From Persicobacter sp. CCB-QB2 (GTDB lineage Bacteria; Bacteroidota; Bacteroidia; Cytophagales; Cyclobacteriaceae), in assembly GCF_001274635.1 (NCBI RefSeq), contig NZ_LBGV01000001.1:3162001-3226000 (forward strand): a stretch of 64,000 bases of DNA. The letters are read 5' to 3'. A program made the translations under genes and the position numbers. Each line of letters opens with the position of its first letter. The stretch's first letter is position 1. Below are positions 52,998-62,316 of this stretch, one piece after another. Below the pieces are notes generated by a model that made no database searches, was not told where the DNA came from, and saw only the letters and a list, made by a program, of their open reading frames with translations.

Positions 52998-53342
52998 TTA
53001 AAACTCCGTTGGATTATGTACAAATTTCTTTCTGTAGGTTCCTTGATCATCCTTAATTACAACGGTATACTCTCCGGCAGGCATTTCTTCAAACCTGAAA
53101 GGTTTCAAAAAGCCGTCCTTCCCCTTAACAGAAGTTTTCACTACCATTCTTCCATCCTCATCATAAATAGACATCGTCACACGATCCTGCGGAGCGGACA
53201 TATACAACACCTTATACATTCTGCCATAACCATTGCCGATCACATCAACATGGGTACTACTTTTGGCTTCACTATCTTTGGCTGCTAAAGCAGCGCCACT
53301 CATCATTATGGCAGTAACTGCCAACAAAAGCATCTTTTTCAT
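52998..53342 (-). CDS. Small secreted protein, paralogue 2 of 3
   Basis: 114 residues, the same length as its neighbours. Signal peptide MKKMLLLAVTAIMMSGAALA, then KDSEAKSSTHVDVIGNGYGRMYKVLYMSAPQDRVTMSIYDEDGRMVVKTSV and LKPFRFEEMPAGEYTVVIKDDQGTYRKKF. It is the most diverged of the three, with Met-rich and Asp-rich changes in the strands, but keeps YKVLYM, SIYDE and FRFE-MPAGEYTVV. It has its own terminator, so each copy appears to be a separate unit. Confidence 0.8.
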   Translation of the reverse strand: MKKMLLLAVTAIMMSGAALAAKDSEAKSSTHVDVIGNGYGRMYKVLYMSAPQDRVTMSIYDEDGRMVVKTSVKGKDGFLKPFRFEEMPAGEYTVVIKDDQGTYRKKFVHNPTEF

Positions 53343-53847
53343 AATTGTTAGTCTTTAAATTTAAGCTTCACTTCTACTAGTGCAAAGCACAGACTAAATC
53401 CCCATAAAATACCATTAATTTTTTTTGTGATTTTTTTCAACAAGATCCAGTAACTCAAAAAACACAATAGTAATGGGCTTGTATTGACAATTATTAGGAA
53501 GTTCATCGCGACGCAACCAACAAAAAGGAGGAACAAAATTGCGTTTCAACAATAAAACACAAAGAAACAAGACCTTGAAAGGAGCACATAATCATGAAAT
53601 ATGGCTTAAAAGGCGGTATTTCGACTAAAAAGTAAGGATTAAAAGATATGGATTAACCAGAGGAAGGGAAAATCAGGAGGTCGAAAAAAATATTAGGGCT
53701 GCGGTAAAAAAGAAAATCAATATGCAGCGAATCGACCCCAAGCTTTTAATATTACAATTGGCTATTCTAACAAAAAATCAAAATAAGGGGCATTTCAAAC
53801 CAATACCCTTGAGAATAGTCCTCAAAAGTGACATCATTCAAAGGCGA
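53343..53847. other. Intergenic region between paralogues 2 and 3
   Basis: These 505 AT-rich bases hold no credible gene and no family A or B repeat. GCTGC...GCAGC (around 53699-53731) is a weak inverted repeat. No clear terminator for paralogue 3 was found. Confidence 0.4.
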
Positions 53848-54192
53848 TTAGTCCTTGGGCTGATGGTAGAAGGTTTCTCTTTTCATTCCAAAGGAATCCT
53901 TGATGATAATAGTATACTCACCGGCGGGCATGTTCTCAAATCGGAAGGGTTTCAAAAACTCCGACTTGTCCTTGATATGGCTTTTCGCCACCAGGATTCC
54001 GGCTTCATCATAAATGGCCAAAGTTACTTTGCTTTGGATGTTGGCCATATAAAGGACTTTGTACGTTTTGGCATTGGCATTGCCAATCACCTTGACCATG
54101 GATTTTCCCTTGGTCGCTTCATTGTCCTTGTTCGCAGCGATGGCGGGCATGCCCAGCATGACGGCCATCAAAATCACAAATAGGTTTTTCAT
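53848..54192 (-). CDS. Small secreted protein, paralogue 3 of 3
   Basis: 114 residues. Signal peptide MKNLFVILMAVMLGMPAIAA, then NKDNEATKGKSMVKVIGNANAKTYKVLYMANIQSKVTLAIYDEAGILVAKSHI and LKPFRFENMPAGEYTIIIKDSFGMKRETF. It is closest to paralogue 1, with which it shares VIGNANA-TYKVLYMAN and FRFENMPAGEYT. The three genes share strand and length and are spaced by about 450-500 bases, as expected after tandem duplication. Function unknown; a structural or adhesive envelope role is only a guess. Confidence 0.8.
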   Translation of the reverse strand: MKNLFVILMAVMLGMPAIAANKDNEATKGKSMVKVIGNANAKTYKVLYMANIQSKVTLAIYDEAGILVAKSHIKDKSEFLKPFRFENMPAGEYTIIIKDSFGMKRETFYHQPKD

Positions 54193-54667
54193 AATAGCAA
54201 ACTAGTTTTGGTTAGTTTGTTAATGATGGAATTTACGGCGGCAAATGGAGCCTGTAAACCTGATTATGAATTATTTAATCGCCACCATCGCTTATGAAAA
54301 ACATGAAATTCTAAATTTTATTAAATCGTCCACGAAAAAATAACTCAAACTGCTAACTTTCTTCTAAAGCACCGTTCTTGTTTTGATTTTACCACCCAAA
54401 ACCTTCAATATTAAGCTTTTATCAACATAAATCGTTTTTTAAAGCTTTCCAAAAGCAGTCCATTTTTATGATAGAGATTTAACAATCTACTAAAGCAATT
54501 CCGCAGAATAAACTTCCCCATGGCCAAAAAACGCCAAAAAGGATACCATTTTTCATTACTGCACAAGCCTTTGATAAAAAAAGGCCATCCCACTTCCTCC
54601 CTAATTGCGAAACCAGCCAGTACTTACGCGCTTTCCCTATTGCCCACTTCCATGGCTTCTATGGTAG

Positions 54668-54879
54668 TCCGGATTATACATGCTTATCCTCGTTTAGCTG
54701 TAAGGCGGAAAAAATGAGGGAATTTTTCCTATTTCGAGTTTTTACCAACGAAACAGGTGAATGAGGAGAAAGCAAGCTTGCCCCAATTTGAGCTATTATT
54801 AATCAAAGAAAACAAGCCATAAAAACTAAAAACAAGCTATTTATCATTAACCAATATATTTGGCGGTGAATAATTCGGG
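54668..54879 (+). repeat. Family A dispersed repeat, copy A11 (full length)
   Basis: 212 bp. Ends TCCGGATTATACATGCTTA and GGCGGTGAATAATTCGGG. The core includes ATCCTCGTTTAGCTGTAAGG, GGAATTTTTCCTATTTCGAG, AACGAAACAGGTGAATGAGG and GAAAGCAAGCTTGCCCCAA. Useful as the reference copy because both ends and the core are intact. Confidence 0.92.
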
Positions 54880-54910
54880 ATAGGAGTGCTTTCCTCCAAA
54901 ACCCAGCAGA

Positions 54911-54943
54911 TAAAAAAAAGCGGCCTATTTTCATAGGCCGCCT
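54911..54943 (-). terminator. Terminator of the hydroxylase gene
   Basis: On the minus strand GCGGCCTA pairs with TAGGCCGC (6-base loop) and is followed by eight T. It lies about 80 bases beyond the stop at 55022. Confidence 0.85.
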
Positions 54944-55021
54944 AGCAAAATAATAATGACAACAACTAGTACCGAAGTACTATTTTAGAGATTCTATCTA
55001 CGGGCTGTTCACCCTTAAGCA

Positions 55022-55642
55022 TTACTTACGCTTTTTTTCAGGCATGGTTCCAAAAATCACGTCCCAAAATGGGGAGCTCACCCCAAAGGCCACCGTATCA
55101 TCCTTATAGTGATGGATGGCATGATGCACCCACAAAGTCTTGAAGGCATTATTTGGGGGTGCCCAGGCATGTACGATATAATGTACAAAAAGATAAGTGG
55201 CATAACCGCTAATGAAACCCGCCACAAAGCCAAAAGCCCAATTGCCCATTAAAAGCCTGAAAAATAAAAACATCAGGGTCACCACCGTCACACTCACCAG
55301 AGGAGGCATGGCCAAACGGCTTCTGTCCTTGGGGAAATCGTGATGCACCCCATGAAAGGTGTAGGTGAATCGCTTTTTCCATCCGGCATCCTCCACCATA
55401 TGGTAAAGTTTTCGATGCGCCCAGTATTCTACAAAGGTGAACAGGGTGAAACCAAATAGAAAAACGCCAAATAAAGAAAACAGAGGCAGCAGCTGATGAT
55501 AAGCTGCATAAATCATCAAACCCAAAGCGCCTCCATAAAAAATTACCAGAGGATAAACGATGTGGGTATGAGTGATCCTTTCAAGGATCGGATTTTTAAA
55601 AAGAGCTGGAGGCGATTTTGTTGTAGTAGCATTCTTTTTCAT
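55022..55642 (-). CDS. Fatty acid hydroxylase / sterol desaturase superfamily protein
   Basis: This 206-residue integral membrane di-iron enzyme has the eight-histidine pattern of the FA_hydroxylase superfamily: EYWAHRKLYH, FHGVHHDFPKD, LFVHYIVHAW and WVHHAIHHYKDD. Four hydrophobic segments lie between. The order and spacing resemble fatty acid 2-hydroxylases, which hydroxylate the acyl chain of sphingolipid-like lipids; many Cytophagales make 2-hydroxy and sulfonolipid acyl chains. A carotenoid or sterol substrate is less likely from the motifs. It stands alone, with its own terminator. Confidence 0.87.
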   Translation of the reverse strand: MKKNATTTKSPPALFKNPILERITHTHIVYPLVIFYGGALGLMIYAAYHQLLPLFSLFGVFLFGFTLFTFVEYWAHRKLYHMVEDAGWKKRFTYTFHGVHHDFPKDRSRLAMPPLVSVTVVTLMFLFFRLLMGNWAFGFVAGFISGYATYLFVHYIVHAWAPPNNAFKTLWVHHAIHHYKDDTVAFGVSSPFWDVIFGTMPEKKRK

Positions 55643-55891
55643 AGAATATCACAAGAGGTCAGAAAATTTCAGGCTTTTGCTTACCATTTTAATTAAAGTC
55701 CTTTCCTTTAAAGTACTAAACTTTAAGCAAAATATTCATATTACCTGATTCTTTCTATAATAAGCATTTGTAACGATAATCTTCTTTTCCACCAGCTTTC
55801 TAACGAATTTTTATGCACCAACAGCGCATTTTTCAATACAAAATCTCCTATATTCGGACAAATTGACTCAAAAATTAGAACACAACACACC

Positions 55892-57156
55892 ATGAGCGAA
55901 CAAAAAATCACCATTCAGAACGGAAAATTGCAAGTACCGAATAATCCAACCATTCCATTCATTGAAGGCGATGGTACCGGAGTAGATATTTGGCCGGCTG
56001 CGAAGCGTGTTTTGGATGCAGCTGTGGAGAAAGCTTACAATGGAGAGAAGAAAATCCAGTGGAAAGAGGTGTTGGCGGGTGAGAAAGCTTTTAATGCGAC
56101 AGGAAACTGGCTGCCAACGGAAACTTTGGACGCCTTCAATGAATATTTAGTAGGGATCAAGGGACCATTGACCACTCCAGTGGGGGCGGTATCCGTTCTT
56201 TGAATGTGGCTTTGCGCCAGGAGTTGGATTTATTTGCCTGTGTGCGTCCGGTACGCTGGTTTGAAGGGGTGCCTTCTCCGGTAAAGCGCCCAGACCTTTG
56301 TGATATGGTCATCTTCCGTGAAAACACCGAGGATATCTATGCGGGTATCGAATATATGAACGGTACGGAGGAGGCTGAAAAGGTGAAAAACTTCCTTCAA
56401 AATGAAATGGGCGTGAAGAAAATCCGCTTTCCGGAGACTTCCTCTATTGGTATCAAACCCGTATCAGTAGAAGGGACGGAGCGCCTGGTACGTGCGGCCA
56501 TTGAATATGCGATCAAGTACGACAAGCCATCGGTGACTTTGGTACACAAAGGAAACATCATGAAGTTTACCGAAGGGGCTTTCAAAAATTGGGGCTATGC
56601 CCTGGCAGAGCGCGAATTCGGTGATCAGGTATTCACCTGGGCACAATATGACCGCATTGCAGAAGAGGTAAGCAAGGAAGCGGCGGATAAAGCACAAAAA
56701 GAAGCGGTGGATGCAGGTAAAATCATCGTGAAAGATTCTATTGCAGATGCCTTCTTGCAGCAGATCTTGTTGCGTCCGGCAGAATATTCCGTAATCGCAA
56801 CCCTGAACCTGAACGGGGACTATGTATCGGATGCTTTGGCGGCCATCGTAGGGGGTATCGGTATTGCTCCGGGAGCGAATATCAACTACCAGACGGGAAA
56901 TGCCATCTTCGAGGCGACTCACGGTACCGCTCCGAAATACGCAGGACAGGATAAGGTAAACCCGGGGTCGGTCATCCTTTCCGGTGCCCTGATGTTGGAG
57001 CACTTAGGCTGGACGGAAGCTTGTAATTTGATCTATAAGGGCATCGAAGGAGCCATTTCCAAAAAGCGCGTGACTTATGATTTCGAGCGTCTGATGGAAG
57101 GGGCTACCTTATTGAAATGTTCTGAATTTGGCGAAGAGATCGTAGCCAATATGTAA
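55892..57156 (+). pseudogene. icd: NADP-type isocitrate dehydrogenase, split by a one-base frameshift
   Basis: The two frames together give a full E. coli-type isocitrate dehydrogenase of about 421 residues, which makes 2-oxoglutarate from isocitrate in the TCA cycle. The first frame has [24 protein letters not shown] and [16 protein letters not shown]. The second has [34 protein letters not shown], the metal-binding [27 protein letters not shown] and [13 protein letters not shown]. The expected joint GGGIRSLNV holds the active-site serine and needs one more G in the G5 run at 56182-56186. As written the first frame stops at 56203. Since the gene is central, error is more likely than loss. 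Confidence 0.92.
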
Positions 57157-57541
57157 GCCTAAAAGGGCAGGAGCTGCACTCCAATTCATAAAATATCCAA
57201 AACACCCTGCCATCTGCGGGGTGTTTTTTTTGTATCCGATCACGTACAGCGCCAAAAAATCCCCCCATCAGGCGATGCTAATCGGTCAATCCGTTCTTCG
57301 CTTTCATTTTTTCCCTCGAACTTTAGCTCATCAGCCTTCCAATCAGCTCCTGACCACCTGTCATTCGGTAATTTTTGCAGGAGCTTTTTCAGGCAAGTAT
57401 ACTTCGCCAGTCCTCCACCAACCACATCTGTTGAAAGCCAAAAAGAGGAGGAATCAAATGGCATGAATGGTGACAGAAATTGCTTATATTTGTATTTAGA
57501 GCGCAGAAAAATAGCGCGTTCTTGTAAAAGAAGGAGAAGAT
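57157..57541. other. Intergenic region between icd and dnaE
   Basis: The 385-base gap holds the icd terminator, a probable dnaE -7 element TATATTTG (57485-57492) and AAGGAGAAGAT directly before the dnaE ATG, which is a rather good Shine-Dalgarno sequence for a Bacteroidota gene. The stretch 57240-57470 contains only unconvincing open frames. Confidence 0.5.
57198..57231 (+). terminator. Terminator of icd
   Basis: AAAACACCC/GGGTGTTTT stem with a 10-base loop and T run, about 45 bases past the stop. Confidence 0.88.
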
Positions 57542-60500
57542 ATGTTCTTAATATACGATACCGAGACCACCGGTTTACCTCAGAATTATAATGCCCCTGT
57601 TACGGATCACGACAACTGGCCCCGCATGGTCCAGCTGGCCTGGCAGTTGCATGATGAGCAAGGTAATCTGGTGGAAGTGAAAAACTTTATCGTCAAGCCG
57701 GAAGGCTATTCGATTCCCTTTAATGCCACGAAGATCCACGGCATCTCCACCCAGCGTGCAGAGAAGCAGGGTATGCCACTGGAGTATGTGTTAGAGGAAT
57801 TCGAAAAGGCTTTGGCCAAGTCCCAATTCTCGGTAGGGCAGAACATTGAATTCGATGTGAACATTGTCGGGGCAGAACTGGACCGAAAGGGAAGAGATAC
57901 CGGTCAGATTTTAGAAAAACCGATCCTGGACACCAAGGATGAGGGAACGGATTTCTGTCAGATTCCCGGAGGTAGAGGGGGGAAATACAAATGGCCTACC
58001 CTGACGGAGCTGCACGTGAAGCTATTCGGAGAAGGTTTTGCCGAAGCCCACAACGCCTCTGCCGATGTGGAAGCAACAGCCCGCTGTTTCCTCGAAATGG
58101 TACGTATCGGCCTCTATTCTGCCGAGCGATTAGGCACCACCGAGGACGTCATAGCAGCATTCAAAGAGAATAATCCTTCCACCATTGCGGCCATCGGGCT
58201 GAATATTGAGCCCTATACGCCGGACAATGTAGAATTTGCTGAGGAGACCGACGGAGACCGTGGCACTACGGATACCGCCACGGCCATTGACCTGACTGAC
58301 GTCCCTTTTGTGCATTTGCACGTGCATACGCAGTTTTCGGTATTGTCGGCCACCTGTGATATCGGTTCGCTCGTCAGCAAGACCAAGGAGTTGGGCATGC
58401 CGGCAGTGGCCATGACAGACCATGGAAATATGATGGGCGCCTTCCACTTTGTGCGCGATGCCCTGAAAAATGACCTGAAACCCATCCTGGGCTGTGACTT
58501 TTATGTGGCGGAAGAATACCAAAAACGCCAATTTACCAAAGACAATCCCGATCGCCGTTTCCAACAGACGCTGATTGCCAAGAATAAAGCCGGTTATCAT
58601 AATTTGGCCAAGCTGAGCTCGATTGCCTATGTGGATGGTTTATATGCAGGCTATCCCCGTGTGGACAAAGACCTGATCGTTCAGTATAAAGAAAACATCA
58701 TCGCCACTACCGGTAACCTGAATGGGGAAATTCCGGACCTGATCCTGAATGTGGGGGAAGAAAAGGCCGAGGAAGCCTTCCGCTGGTGGCATGGCCACTT
58801 CGGAGACGACTTCTATGTGGAGCTGATGCGCCATGGTCTGGAGGAAGAGGATCACGTCAATGAGGTGTTGATCGGTTGGGCTAAAAAATATGGAGTCAAA
58901 TACTTCGCCTCCAACAACGTCTACTACATCAATCAGGATGGGGCCGATGCCCATGACATCCTGTTGTGTGTGCGCGATGGGGAAAAGAAAGAAACGCCTA
59001 TAGGTCGCGGCCGTGGCTACCGCTTTGGCTTCCCGAATGATCAGTTCTACCTGAAATCTCCGGAAGAGATGAAGGAACTGTTCAAAGACATTCCGGAAGC
59101 CATCGTGACGACCAATGAGATTTACGAAAAAATTGAGGCTTATGAGCTGGCCCGGGAAGTACTGCTACCCGCCTTTGACATCCCCGAGCAATTCATACAT
59201 GAAGAGGATGAAAAAGACGGGGGCAAGCGCGGAGAGAATGCCTACCTGCGCCACCTGACCTACGAAGGCGCCTATAAACGTTGGGGTAAGGAGCTCTCGG
59301 AGGACATCAAGGAGCGACTGGACTTCGAGTTGATGATTATCGAGAAGACGGGTTATCCCGGTTACTTCCTGATTGTGCAGGACTTTACCTCCGCCGCCCG
59401 TGATATGGGCGTATCGGTGGGTCCGGGTCGTGGATCGGCAGCGGGATCAGCCGTGGCCTATGCCATCGGAATTACGAATGTGGATCCGATTGAGTACGAC
59501 CTGCTTTTTGAGCGTTTCCTGAATCCGGATCGTGTCTCCCTGCCCGATATTGATATTGACTTTGATGATGAAGGACGCGGAAAGATCATCGACTGGGTAG
59601 TAGAGAAGTATGGACACAATCAGGTGTCCCATATCATCACCTACGGTACGATGGCCGCCAAATCATCGATTCGGGATACCGCCCGTGTGATGGACTTACC
59701 CTTACCGGATGCGGACCGAATTGCCAAACTGGTACCAGACATCAAGCTGAAAAAGCTCTTCGGCATGTCGCCGGACCAGCTGAAAGATAAACTGAATTCC
59801 GACCAGATGGAAATGGCCCGTCAGCTGATGGACATCTCCAAGCAATCGGATATGGAGGGGAATGTATTGAACACCGCCCGCGTGCTGGAGGGTTCCATGC
59901 GGAACACCGGTATTCACGCCTGCGGTATCATCATCACCCCTGACGATATTACCAAATTCATCCCGGTGTCTACCGCCCGCGATGCGGACCTGCTCGTTAC
60001 GCAGTTCGATAACTCCGTGGTAGAGGATGCCGGTATGCTGAAAATGGACTTTCTGGGGCTAAGAACCCTGTCCATTATCAAAGATGCCATCAAGCTGGTG
60101 AAGCAGCGCCATGATGTTGACATTGATCCGGATGAAATTCCGCTGGACGATGCCAAGACTTATGAGCTTTACCAAAAGGGAGAGACCAATGGTACTTTCC
60201 AGTTTGAGTCCCCGGGGATGCAGAAGCACCTGCGTTCCTTGAAGCCGGATAAGTTTGCCGATCTGATCGCCATGAACGCCCTGTACCGTCCGGGTCCTTT
60301 GGAATACATTCCAAACTTTATTGCCCGTAAGCACGGTAGGGAAGAGATTGCCTACGATTTACCTGATATGGAGAAATACCTGGCCGAAACCTACGGGATT
60401 ACGGTCTATCAGGAGCAGGTGATGTTGCTTTCTCAGCTATTGGCGGGCTTTACCAAAGGTGAGGCGGATATGCTGCGAAAGGCCATGGGTAAGAAAATCT

Positions 60501-61861
60501 TCGCCCTGCTGGAGAAGCTGAAGCCGAAGTTCATCGATGGTGGTAAAGCCAATGGGCATCCGGAAGATCGCCTGGAGAAAATCTGGAAAGACTGGGAAGC
60601 CTTCGCCGCCTATGCCTTTAACAAGTCCCACTCAACCTGTTATTCGGTGGTGGCTTTCCATACCGGTTACCTGAAGGCCAACTATCCACCGGAATATATG
60701 GCCTCGGTCCTGACCCACAACATGAACGACATCAAGAAGGTGACCTTCTTTATGGAGGAGTGCCAGCGGATGAAGATTCCGGTATTGGGTCCGGATGTAA
60801 ACGAGTCCTCGCTGAAGTTTACCGTAAACGAAGAGGGGGCGATTCGCTTCGGGATGGGCGCCATCAAGGGAGTAGGAGAGGCGGCTGTGGAGGCCATTGT
60901 GCGCGAGCGCGAAGAGGGTGGCCGTTACCAATCGATCTTTGACTTTGCCAAGCGGGTAGATTTACGTGCAGTCAATAAGAAGGCCATGGAGTGCTTAATC
61001 CTCGGCGGAGGCTTTGACTCCTTCAATATTCCGCGTGCAGCCTATATGCATCAGGAAAATGAACGCGATCCCTTGTTCTTTGAAAAGGCCGTTCGCTATG
61101 GACAACGCCAGCAGGAGCAAGCCCGACAGGCGCAAGTATCCCTTTTCGGAGGAGATTCCGGCGTAGCAGATCCGGAACCGCAGGCACCGAAGGTCGAAGA
61201 GTGGTCGTCGATCACCAAGCTGAATAAAGAAAAAGAGGTGGTGGGGATTTATATCTCCGGTCATCCGCTGGATGACTTCCGGGTAGAGCTGGACATGTTC
61301 TGCAATGCAGACCTGGGCCAGCTGGAGGTGAATATGGACAGCCTGGTGGGCCGTGGAGAAATCGCCTTGGGCGGTTGTATTACCGATTGCTCCCACCGCT
61401 ACACCAAAAAAGGACAGCCATTCGGTACCCTGACGGTGGAAGATTATTCCGGTTCCTTTACTTTCTTCCTCTTTGGAGAAGACTATGTAAAATTCAAGCA
61501 GTATATGGAGATCGGCTGGTTCATTTACCTCAAGGGGACGGTACAGGTGCGTCAGTGGGATCCGAGCCGTAAGGAATTCAAGATCCGCTCTATCGAATTG
61601 CTGGGCAATATCCGCGATAAGCTTTCCAAAACGGTGGCTTTGCAGATTGAGGCCAAGGACATCACCAATGAATTAGTGGAACAGATCAAACTGATCAGCC
61701 GTCAGCATCCCGGGCAATGTAACCTGAAGGTGGTCATTCGTGATTCGGAGGAAAATATCACCATAGATATGATTTCCCGCTCCATGCAGGTGAAGCCGGA
61801 AAATGAGCTGTTGCGGAAGATGGATGAAATTCCGGAGATTGAGTATTCTATTCAGACTTAA
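57542..61861 (+). CDS. dnaE: DNA polymerase III alpha subunit with fused N-terminal 3'-5' exonuclease
   Basis: This 1439-residue replicative polymerase has an extra module of about 190 residues at the N-terminus. That module is a DEDDh exonuclease: FLIYDTETTGLP (Asp/Glu), SVGQNIEFDVNIVGAELD, and AEAHNASADVEATARCF (His/Asp). It resembles the epsilon subunit DnaQ. The PHP domain follows (VHLHVHTQFSVLSATCDI from about residue 256, MTDHGNMMGAFHF), then the polymerase core with SVGPGRGSAAGSAVAYAIGITNVDP and the catalytic PDIDIDFDDEGRGKIIDWV near residue 668. The helix-hairpin-helix and OB regions close the chain. Normal DnaE length is about 1160, so the excess equals the exonuclease and linker. 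Its stop codon is shared with repeat A12. Confidence 0.96.
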   Translation: MFLIYDTETTGLPQNYNAPVTDHDNWPRMVQLAWQLHDEQGNLVEVKNFIVKPEGYSIPFNATKIHGISTQRAEKQGMPLEYVLEEFEKALAKSQFSVGQNIEFDVNIVGAELDRKGRDTGQILEKPILDTKDEGTDFCQIPGGRGGKYKWPTLTELHVKLFGEGFAEAHNASADVEATARCFLEMVRIGLYSAERLGTTEDVIAAFKENNPSTIAAIGLNIEPYTPDNVEFAEETDGDRGTTDTATAIDLTDVPFVHLHVHTQFSVLSATCDIGSLVSKTKELGMPAVAMTDHGNMMGAFHFVRDALKNDLKPILGCDFYVAEEYQKRQFTKDNPDRRFQQTLIAKNKAGYHNLAKLSSIAYVDGLYAGYPRVDKDLIVQYKENIIATTGNLNGEIPDLILNVGEEKAEEAFRWWHGHFGDDFYVELMRHGLEEEDHVNEVLIGWAKKYGVKYFASNNVYYINQDGADAHDILLCVRDGEKKETPIGRGRGYRFGFPNDQFYLKSPEEMKELFKDIPEAIVTTNEIYEKIEAYELAREVLLPAFDIPEQFIHEEDEKDGGKRGENAYLRHLTYEGAYKRWGKELSEDIKERLDFELMIIEKTGYPGYFLIVQDFTSAARDMGVSVGPGRGSAAGSAVAYAIGITNVDPIEYDLLFERFLNPDRVSLPDIDIDFDDEGRGKIIDWVVEKYGHNQVSHIITYGTMAAKSSIRDTARVMDLPLPDADRIAKLVPDIKLKKLFGMSPDQLKDKLNSDQMEMARQLMDISKQSDMEGNVLNTARVLEGSMRNTGIHACGIIITPDDITKFIPVSTARDADLLVTQFDNSVVEDAGMLKMDFLGLRTLSIIKDAIKLVKQRHDVDIDPDEIPLDDAKTYELYQKGETNGTFQFESPGMQKHLRSLKPDKFADLIAMNALYRPGPLEYIPNFIARKHGREEIAYDLPDMEKYLAETYGITVYQEQVMLLSQLLAGFTKGEADMLRKAMGKKIFALLEKLKPKFIDGGKANGHPEDRLEKIWKDWEAFAAYAFNKSHSTCYSVVAFHTGYLKANYPPEYMASVLTHNMNDIKKVTFFMEECQRMKIPVLGPDVNESSLKFTVNEEGAIRFGMGAIKGVGEAAVEAIVREREEGGRYQSIFDFAKRVDLRAVNKKAMECLILGGGFDSFNIPRAAYMHQENERDPLFFEKAVRYGQRQQEQARQAQVSLFGGDSGVADPEPQAPKVEEWSSITKLNKEKEVVGIYISGHPLDDFRVELDMFCNADLGQLEVNMDSLVGRGEIALGGCITDCSHRYTKKGQPFGTLTVEDYSGSFTFFLFGEDYVKFKQYMEIGWFIYLKGTVQVRQWDPSRKEFKIRSIELLGNIRDKLSKTVALQIEAKDITNELVEQIKLISRQHPGQCNLKVVIRDSEENITIDMISRSMQVKPENELLRKMDEIPEIEYSIQT

Positions 61862-62079
61862 CCCGAATTATTCACCGCTTAATTTACTTCTTAGTCATAA
61901 GGAGTTAATTTTCAGTTCATTAAAATTTATTTTCATTGATTTATAATAGCCCAAATTTGGGCATGCTTGCTTTCTCCTCATTTATCTGTTTCGTGGAAAA
62001 AAAACTCGAAATAGGAAAAATTCCTTCATTTTTTCCGCCTTATGGCTAAACGGGGATTTAAGCATGAATTTTCCGGGTT
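61861..62079 (-). repeat. Family A dispersed repeat, copy A12 (full length)
   Basis: 219 bp, reverse orientation, starting at the last base of the dnaE stop codon. Ends ACCCGAATTATTCACCGC and GCATGAATTTTCCGGGTTA. The core has GCCCAAATTTGGGCATGC, TTGCTTTCTCCTCATTTATC, AAAAACTCGAAATAGG, AAAAATTCCTTCATTTTTTC and GCTAAACGGGGATTTAAGC. TTA occurs on both flanks, a possible 3-bp target duplication. Confidence 0.92.
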
Positions 62080-62089
62080 AAGGGCGGTA

Positions 62090-62280
62090 TTCTGCCTTTC
62101 GCCGCATAATTATTGGGGAAGAGCTCCGCTATCACCGCATCCGGAAGGGCTTTCTGAGAAAGACGGAAAACGGGTTTCCAGCCTCCGGAAGCAAAGCGGC
62201 CAACCCGGCCTGAGGCGATAGGGACCTACCCAAAAAAGGAAATCCCCAATGGACCATAGCCGCCATTGGGGATTTTTTTC
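62090..62280 (+). ncRNA. Candidate structured RNA ending in a terminator
   Basis: The segment between repeats A12 and A13 is GC-richer than its surroundings, has no ORF, and folds locally (CTTTC-TGA-GAAAG hairpin; CGGGTT/AACCCG stem enclosing CCTCCGGAAGCAAAGCGG). It ends in a strong plus-strand terminator at 62239-62279. No known riboswitch or housekeeping RNA could be matched with confidence; an SRP-like GGAAG loop was considered and not accepted. Confidence 0.35.
62239..62279 (+). terminator. Terminator downstream of dnaE / candidate RNA
   Basis: AAATCCCCAATGG/CCATTGGGGATTT perfect 13-bp stem with a 10-base loop, followed by T7. It lies 380 bases beyond dnaE. Confidence 0.9.
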
Positions 62281-62316
62281 AAACCTTTTTCATTCACCAT
62301 TAGGCTCAAAACGTGT

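Larger units (their letters stand above)
54193..55021. other. Intergenic region with repeat A11
   Basis: The 829-base gap between paralogue 3 (minus) and the hydroxylase gene (minus) contains family A copy A11 and the hydroxylase terminator. The segment 54193-54660 is AT-rich with no gene, promoter match or structure that I can support. Confidence 0.45.

Noticed and set aside
57240..57464. Minus-strand frame of 74 codons between icd and dnaE
   Set aside because: No homology is recognised, no terminator or promoter fits, and codon use looks random. The stretch is reported as intergenic.
62190..62230. Resemblance to the tip of SRP (4.5S) RNA
   Set aside because: GGAAG and AAGCGGCC recall the SRP domain IV loop, but the conserved CAGG/AGCAG internal loop is not reproduced, so no SRP call is made.
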